Shown piece by piece: positions 59,382-64,000 of a stretch of DNA of 64,000 nt (the stretch's first letter is position 1; the number at the start of each line of letters is the position of its first letter). Origin of the DNA: CAVVIG01 sp050249955. Its GTDB lineage: Bacteria; Acidobacteriota; Vicinamibacteria; Vicinamibacterales; CAVVIG01. The notes beneath the pieces were generated by a model, which saw nothing but the letters and a program-made list of their open reading frames with translations, made no database searches and was not told the origin of the DNA. Location: assembly GCA_050249955.1 (NCBI GenBank), contig JBFWPN010000003.1, positions 248,001-312,000 of the forward strand, written 5' to 3'. A program made the position numbers and the translations under genes.

Positions 59382-61196
59382 TCAGACCCGCAGGCCGACG
59401 GCGCGCATCAGCTCGAGCGCGTTGCTGCGCTCGACCACGCCGTCGCGCATGCGGTAGTCGAACACCATCCGGCCGTCCTCGATCCGATCCTCGAAGTGGA
59501 CGTTCCTGGCGAGGGAGGCGATGTCGGCGGCCAGCGTGGTGAGTGCGAGGTCGTGCGTGGTGACGAGCCCGATGCCCCCGGCGTCGACCAGGGCCTTGAC
59601 CACCGCCTCGGCGCCGATCTTCCGGTCGTGGGAGTTGGTGCCGTGCAGGATCTCGTCGAGCAGGAAGAGCACCGGCACGGCACCCTCGGTCAGCCGGACG
59701 ATGTCGCGGATGCGGAGGATTTCGGCGTAGAAACGCGAGTGCCCTTCCTGCAGCGAGTCCTCGACGCGGATGGTGGCGCCGATGGCGAGGTGCGACAGGC
59801 GGAGCCGGGTGGCCCTGACCGGGGCACCGGCGAGCGCCAGCACCGCGTTCACACCGACGGCCCTGAGCAGCGTGCTCTTCCCGGACATGTTCGAGCCGCT
59901 GATGATGAGCAGCCGGGGAGCTGCACCGCCGATAGCCACGTCGTTCCTCACCGCCACCGTTTCGGGAAGCAGCGGGTGGCCGACCCCGGTGCCGTCGAAC
60001 AGGGGTCCGCCGGTGATCACCTCGGGAAACGGGTCGGACGGGTGCTCGAACGCGTAGGTGGCGAGGGCTGCGAGCGCCTCGAACTCCGCGATGGCAGCCA
60101 CCCAGGCGGCCAGTGCAGTCCGGTGCGACTGATGCCAGCGGTCGATAGCCACGGCCGCCTGGCTGCGCACCAGCAGCAGCAGACCGAAGGGACGGATGAA
60201 CTCGTTGCGGAGGGCATCGCGGGCCGAGATGTAGCGGCGGAGCCTCCCGACGAGGGCCGAAGGCCTCGACGTCTCCCCTGCCGTGGCGCCCGGCCTCAGC
60301 GTGTCCGCGCTGCCGAGCGAGGTGCGAAGGGCCATGAGCTTCGGCGACGTGAAGGTTTCGGCTTCCAGCCGCGCGAGCAGCGCCTCGAACAGGGACAGGT
60401 CGTCGGCCGCGGCGTCTGCGCCACGAATGGCCTGCCAGACCCGCACGCGATTGAGCAGTGCCACCGCTCCAGGCAGGGCGAGCCAGAGCAGCGCGATGCC
60501 GCCCGGCACAAGTCCCGCGAACATGGCGCCCAGCACCAGCGTCGTGCCGAGCGCGCACGCCGCGAAGATCAGGGCATGCAGCGGGGCCAGGCCGGCCGAT
60601 GGCGCCGACGCCCACGCGACGAGCGCACCCGTGCGCGACACGTGCGCCTCGGCCGCCAGCACGGCGAGGGTCTCGCGAAAATCGACCCGGTCCCGAAGTT
60701 CGGCCACGGCCTGCTGCCGCGCCGCGATCTCGGACGGTCGGGCTGGTGTGCGAAGCCAGTCGGCCAGGGTGTCCTCCCCGGACTCGGTGCGCGCCGTGTC
60801 CAGGAGCTGGAAGAGCGAGCCGCGTCCGAACAGGTCGAGGTCGCGTGCGTAGTGATGGTCGCCGATGAAACGCGTACCATCGGGTCCCGAACCTGCCCAG
60901 GTGCCGTCGAGCCTGGCGATACCACGCTGATAGTAGGCGCGTGCCCGTGCGAGCCGGTCGTTCGCATTCAGCACCCGCGCGTGCACGACCATCAGGGTGG
61001 CAAATGCGAGCCCTGGTGCGAGGAGCCACGCGGGATGCAACAGCGGGCGGATGAACGACGCCCACGCCACCACGGCACCCACCGCGAACAGCACGAGCCT
61101 GAGGTTGGAGATGAGCAGGTGACGACCGTCGCCAGCGGCGATGGCATCAGCCAGATGCGAGAGGCGGCGTTCGTACTCCGCGCGTGGGTCAGTCAC
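59382..61196 (-). CDS. Membrane-associated MutS-like ATPase
   Basis: A 604-residue MutS-family protein. It lacks the DNA-mismatch-recognition domains I-III. Two N-terminal hydrophobic segments lie in residues ~30-70 and another pair at ~205-240, so it is probably membrane bound. The C-terminal MutS ATPase is complete: IISGSNMSGKSTLLRAVGVNAVLALAG (Walker A), VPVLFLLDEILHGTNSHDR (Walker B) and GLVTTHDLALTTLA. This family is common but its function is not established; it should not be called mismatch repair MutS. Confidence 0.9.
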   Translation of the reverse strand: MTDPRAEYERRLSHLADAIAAGDGRHLLISNLRLVLFAVGAVVAWASFIRPLLHPAWLLAPGLAFATLMVVHARVLNANDRLARARAYYQRGIARLDGTWAGSGPDGTRFIGDHHYARDLDLFGRGSLFQLLDTARTESGEDTLADWLRTPARPSEIAARQQAVAELRDRVDFRETLAVLAAEAHVSRTGALVAWASAPSAGLAPLHALIFAACALGTTLVLGAMFAGLVPGGIALLWLALPGAVALLNRVRVWQAIRGADAAADDLSLFEALLARLEAETFTSPKLMALRTSLGSADTLRPGATAGETSRPSALVGRLRRYISARDALRNEFIRPFGLLLLVRSQAAVAIDRWHQSHRTALAAWVAAIAEFEALAALATYAFEHPSDPFPEVITGGPLFDGTGVGHPLLPETVAVRNDVAIGGAAPRLLIISGSNMSGKSTLLRAVGVNAVLALAGAPVRATRLRLSHLAIGATIRVEDSLQEGHSRFYAEILRIRDIVRLTEGAVPVLFLLDEILHGTNSHDRKIGAEAVVKALVDAGGIGLVTTHDLALTTLAADIASLARNVHFEDRIEDGRMVFDYRMRDGVVERSNALELMRAVGLRV

Positions 61197-61289
61197 GTCG
61201 TCAGTGTGGTGTCCAGGCGAACCGGTCTGTCACGTGTCCATTTTCAGTTGAACCCGCCCGCGCGTCCAACCTCGGTCGGACCACGCGAG

Positions 61290-61313
61290 GCCCGCCTGAA
61301 GGCGGGCACTACG
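61290..61313. repeat. Palindromic GCCCGCC-TGAA-GGCGGGC element
   Basis: A perfect 7-bp stem with TGAA loop followed by ACTACG, overlapping the stop codon of the M20 peptidase gene. It matches the element at 11189-11213 and may also act as a transcript-end hairpin. Confidence 0.5.
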
Positions 61314-62346
61314 CGTGAAGACCCGCGAGCAGTTCGCGGGCAAGGGTCACGTAGTCGTCCACGGCCTCTCGCTGTTCGGCGATGTCGATGAACTCGTCCG
61401 AGGTGTGGGCGACGTGAATGGAGCCGGGGCCGATGAGCAGCGGTTCTCCCCACGCATCAAGGAACGGCACGTCGGTCGTGTAGGGGAACACGGCGCTGTC
61501 GAACCCGTCCACCGCCGTCATCCTCACCGGCGGCACCTCGAAGACCGGCTCGAGCGCCACGCGCGGCTCGAACGGGCCGAGCAGTTCCATGATGCGCGCA
61601 GCGCTGCTCACCGTCCTGAACGTCAGCTCGGCCTGCGCGGCCGGTGGTACCACATTGGGTGCCACGCCGCCCGAGATCAGGCCGACCGTGTAGTGGGTCC
61701 GTCCAAGCAGGTCGTCAGATGGCCACTGAATCCGGCGCAGCTCCATCAGGACGTCGATCAGCTTGTCGATGGCCGACTCACCAAGTTCCGGGTAGGACGA
61801 ATGGGCAGCTCGCCCCGACGCCCTGAGCACGACGCGGAACAGGCCACGGGTGGCGAGGCCGAGCCGGCGATCGGTCGGTTCCCCGTTGATCAGGAACCGG
61901 CACGACCCGGCGGCGGCATCGACGTTCGCGCGCTTCGCCCCTTCGCTGCCCCGCTCCTCGCCCACGACGAACAGCAGGCCCACCCGGGTTTCACCCTCGC
62001 TGCGCAGACGCTCGGCCGCAGCCACCTGCGCGGCGAGGATCCCCTTGGCGTCGCACGACCCACGGCCGTAGATCCGGTTGTTGGCCACGCGGCTGGGGAA
62101 GAACGGCGGGACGCAGTCGAAGTGCGTGGAGTACACCACCTGCGGGTCCGCACCGCATGTCGCGAAGACGTTGAAGCGGTGCTCGTCGACGCGCTGCTCG
62201 ACGACGGTGAAGTCGAGCTCCCGCAGGTAGCGGGACAGGAAGCTCGCGGCCGCGCCCTCGCGCCCGGTCGTGGAGTCGATGTCCACGAGCGCCCTCGTGA
62301 ACCCGACGAGGTCGACGCGGCCCGACCCTAGCGGCACGGGCCGCAC
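61309..62346 (-). CDS. M20 family metallopeptidase (ArgE/DapE type)
   Basis: A 345-residue M20 amidohydrolase. The zinc ligands are in VVYSTHFDCVPPF (normally HxD), GRGSCDAKGILAAQVAAAE and VVGEERGSEGAKRANV; the dimerisation domain includes GRAAHSSYPELGESAIDKLIDVL and the C-terminal HTSDEF provides the last ligand. It lies upstream-adjacent to dapA and dapB, so a succinyl- or acetyl-DAP desuccinylase/deacetylase role in lysine synthesis is plausible, but acetylornithine deacetylase or peptidase is not excluded. Confidence 0.85.
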   Translation of the reverse strand: MRPVPLGSGRVDLVGFTRALVDIDSTTGREGAAASFLSRYLRELDFTVVEQRVDEHRFNVFATCGADPQVVYSTHFDCVPPFFPSRVANNRIYGRGSCDAKGILAAQVAAAERLRSEGETRVGLLFVVGEERGSEGAKRANVDAAAGSCRFLINGEPTDRRLGLATRGLFRVVLRASGRAAHSSYPELGESAIDKLIDVLMELRRIQWPSDDLLGRTHYTVGLISGGVAPNVVPPAAQAELTFRTVSSAARIMELLGPFEPRVALEPVFEVPPVRMTAVDGFDSAVFPYTTDVPFLDAWGEPLLIGPGSIHVAHTSDEFIDIAEQREAVDDYVTLARELLAGLHA

Positions 62347-62377
62347 TCCCTGCTGGTGCTGTCCGCGCCCATGGCAG

Positions 62378-63280
62378 TCAGCTCGCGTGTGCCGGGCTCA
62401 GCAGCTGCATCGCCTGCAGCACCGACCGGATGCGGTCCTTCGACGCCGGGGTCGGCGGGCACATCGGCAGCCGGTAGCTCTCCTCCAGCAGCCCCATCAT
62501 CGCCATCGCGGCCTTCACCGGCACCGGGTTCGCCTCGACGAAGTTCACCTGCATCAACGGCAGGAGGCGGTTGTGCACGGCGCGCGCAGCGGCGAAGTCG
62601 CCGGCCAGCGCCGAGTCCACCATCTGCACCATCTCCGCGGGCACCTCGTTCGACGCCACGGAGATCACGCCCTTGCCGCCCACCGCCATCAGCGGCAGCG
62701 TGAGGGCATCGTCTCCGGAGAGCACGATGAAGTCCTCGGGAAGCAGCCGGCAGATGTCGACCATCTGGCTGATGTTGCCCGAGGCTTCCTTCACGCCGAT
62801 CACGTTGGGCAGCGTGGCCAGCCTGGCCAGCAGCGGCGCCTCGACGTTCACGCCCGCTCGGCCCGGTACCGTGTAGACGATGATCGGCAGGTCGGTGCTC
62901 TCGGCGATCGCCTTGTAGTGCTGGTAGAGCCCCTCGGGTGTCGGCTTGTTGTAGTAGGGAGTGACCGAGAGGAGGCCGGAGGCGCCAGCCTCCTTCATGA
63001 GGCCGGCGAGGTGGATGACTTCGCGGGTGTCGTAGCCGCCCGCTCCGGCCAGGACCGGCACCTTCCCGGCCGCTTCCTCGACGAGGATCTCGACGATCCG
63101 GGCACGCTCGATGTCGGTCAGCGTGGGGTTCTCGCCGGTCGTGCCGCAGGGCACCAGGAAGTGGACGCCCGCGTCGATCTGGCGCCGCGCCAGCCGCCGC
63201 ACCGCCCGCTCGTCGAGGTCGCCCGAGGCGGTGAACGGAGTGACGAGTGCGGTACCAACGCCGGTAAAGGGTCTAGTCAT
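62378..63280 (-). CDS. dapA: 4-hydroxy-tetrahydrodipicolinate synthase
   Basis: A 300-residue DHDPS. It shows GVGTALVTPFTASGDLDERAV, LVPCGTTGENPTLTDIERA, VTPYYNKPTPEGLYQHYKAI, IIVYTVPGRAGVNV and the active-site lysine in VIGVKEASGN. It condenses pyruvate with aspartate semialdehyde in lysine synthesis. I start at ATG 63280 rather than 63298. It is followed downstream by the M20 peptidase gene and preceded by dapB, all minus strand. Confidence 0.95.
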   Translation of the reverse strand: MTRPFTGVGTALVTPFTASGDLDERAVRRLARRQIDAGVHFLVPCGTTGENPTLTDIERARIVEILVEEAAGKVPVLAGAGGYDTREVIHLAGLMKEAGASGLLSVTPYYNKPTPEGLYQHYKAIAESTDLPIIVYTVPGRAGVNVEAPLLARLATLPNVIGVKEASGNISQMVDICRLLPEDFIVLSGDDALTLPLMAVGGKGVISVASNEVPAEMVQMVDSALAGDFAAARAVHNRLLPLMQVNFVEANPVPVKAAMAMMGLLEESYRLPMCPPTPASKDRIRSVLQAMQLLSPAHAS

Positions 63281-63296
63281 AAACCTGTCCGCGTGC

Positions 63297-63391
63297 ATCG
63301 CAAATCTCGAATCGTCAATCGCTGAACCAATGCCAGCAACCGACGAACCGGACCGATTCGCGATTGAAGGTTAGCGATTCGCAATTCCCAG
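63297..63391. repeat. AT-richer ATTCGCGATTG-type repeat between dapA and dapB
   Basis: The gap contains AATCTCGAATCGTCAATCGC and CGATTCGCGATTGAAGGTTAGCGATTCGCAATTC, related to the other AT-richer gap repeats. It overlaps the dapB 3' end. Confidence 0.5.
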
Positions 63392-64000
63392 TACGTCCTG
63401 CATCGTGAACCAGCCGGTACGGCCGTTCACCCATCGCGCCGCGGTCAGGGCGCCTCTCGCGAAGCCGCCGCGGTCACGCGCCGCATGTGTGAGAGTAATC
63501 GATTCCGACGGTCCATCGAAGCCGATCGTGTGGGTGCCAGGAATGTAGCCTGCCCGGGTGGCCACCACATCGATGGGTCGCGTGTACCCTGCCGCCTCCA
63601 TGGTCGCCTTCAGCTTCAAGGCCGTCCCGGATGGGGCGTCCTTCTTCGCCGAATGGTGCAGTTCGTGGAGGTAGGCCGCGAACTCGGGCTGGGCGGCACA
63701 CAGCTCGGCGGCCCGCGCCAGGATGGCGTCGAAGATGACCACGCCGGTCGAGAAGTTGGGGGCGGCCACGATCCCGATGCCCGCAGCCCCGACCACGCGC
63801 CGCAGCTCGGCCTCGTGCGCGCCCCAGCCGGTCGTACCCAGGACGATGTTGATGCCCTGCGCGGCCAGTGCCGTCACGTTCGGGACCACGGCGTCCGGCG
63901 TGGTGAAGTCGATGGCCACGTCCACGGTGCCCTTCCACCTGGGATCGTCCAGCCCGGCGGCATGCTCGGGCGACATCGGGTCGACCACGCCAGCCACCTC
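63371..64000 (-). CDS. dapB: 4-hydroxy-tetrahydrodipicolinate reductase, 5' end cut by window edge
   Basis: About 210 codons are visible; the N-terminal NAD(P)-binding glycine loop lies beyond the window. The family signature ELHHSAKKDAPSGTALKLK (ExHHxxKxDAPSGTA) is present, as are VAIDFTTPDAVVPNV, NIVLGTTGW, IGIVAAPNFSTGV and the C-terminal ending ARGALTAARWVNGRTGWFTMQDVLG. It reduces the DapA product in lysine synthesis. Confidence 0.95.
   Translation of the reverse strand, partial: EVAGVVDPMSPEHAAGLDDPRWKGTVDVAIDFTTPDAVVPNVTALAAQGINIVLGTTGWGAHEAELRRVVGAAGIGIVAAPNFSTGVVIFDAILARAAELCAAQPEFAAYLHELHHSAKKDAPSGTALKLKATMEAAGYTRPIDVVATRAGYIPGTHTIGFDGPSESITLTHAARDRGGFARGALTAARWVNGRTGWFTMQDVLGIANR

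Noticed and set aside
59382..61196. Calling the MutS-like gene mismatch repair mutS
   Set aside because: It lacks mismatch recognition and connector domains and has membrane segments; only the ATPase is shared.

Overview
The window is GC-rich chromosomal DNA from a Gram-negative bacterium. Heptose-core LPS genes, a split rfaE1/rfaE2 pair, many exported proteins of unknown function, intergenic 'GATTGCTGATTG'-type repeats and the gap-pgk-tpiA-secG-tRNA-Leu order together suggest Acidobacteriota, probably Vicinamibacteria. That placement is inference from gene content; no rRNA is present to confirm it. I see no rRNA, CRISPR array, insertion sequence or prophage.

Layout. 1-7768 (mostly minus): dicarboxylate symporter (cut by the window edge), DegT-type aminotransferase, smpB, pdxA, a PSP1/RicT-like gene, holB and a class A penicillin-binding protein; several junctions are 4-bp overlaps. 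7783-9048: two small exported proteins, then tRNA-Asp and tRNA-Val. 9061-19539: lipid A and inner-core LPS genes on the minus strand (methyltransferase, waaC, rfaE2, rfaE1, gmhB, waaF; then a lauroyl-type acyltransferase, lpxK, waaA), interrupted by a plus-strand GT2 glycosyltransferase and nadE. 19690-23341: gap, pgk, tpiA, secG and tRNA-Leu. 23494-28451: M1 metallopeptidase, a cupin-like protein, an exported hypothetical protein, and a divergent HxlR regulator/DoxX pair.

28451-32321 is the most unusual part. Three tandem minus-strand genes too short for routine gene calling encode 48-50 residue paralogous peptides with lysine-rich leaders, a shared LKDL(N/D)P block, a (K/N)VKGG boundary and a short Cys/Thr/Ser/Arg tail. 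Divergent from them is a stand-alone LanC-like cyclase whose zinc site reads LCCG instead of LCHG. A 28-residue membrane peptide and a Tat-exported flavin amine oxidase follow. No dehydratase, maturation protease or transporter gene lies nearby, so this looks like an orphan lanthipeptide-like (RiPP) locus.

32339-48704: exported methyltransferase-like protein, barrel protein, an MBOAT protein lacking the expected histidines, a 1052-residue multi-PAS hybrid kinase, a BaiN/HI0933-type flavoprotein, a SnoaL/LEH-like protein, a DUF3553-like protein next to an RRM RNA-binding protein, an amino-acid ABC transporter with fused binding protein and permease, a membrane glycosyltransferase-like protein, a NamZ-type DUF1343 protein and DinB. 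48744-64000: LOG family protein, SRPBCC/TPR genes, MscS, pyruvate kinase, an O-methyltransferase, a small GatC/AtzG-like peptide with its amidase, a divergent AraC regulator/methyltransferase pair, a membrane MutS-like ATPase, and an M20 peptidase-dapA-dapB group (dapB cut by the window edge).
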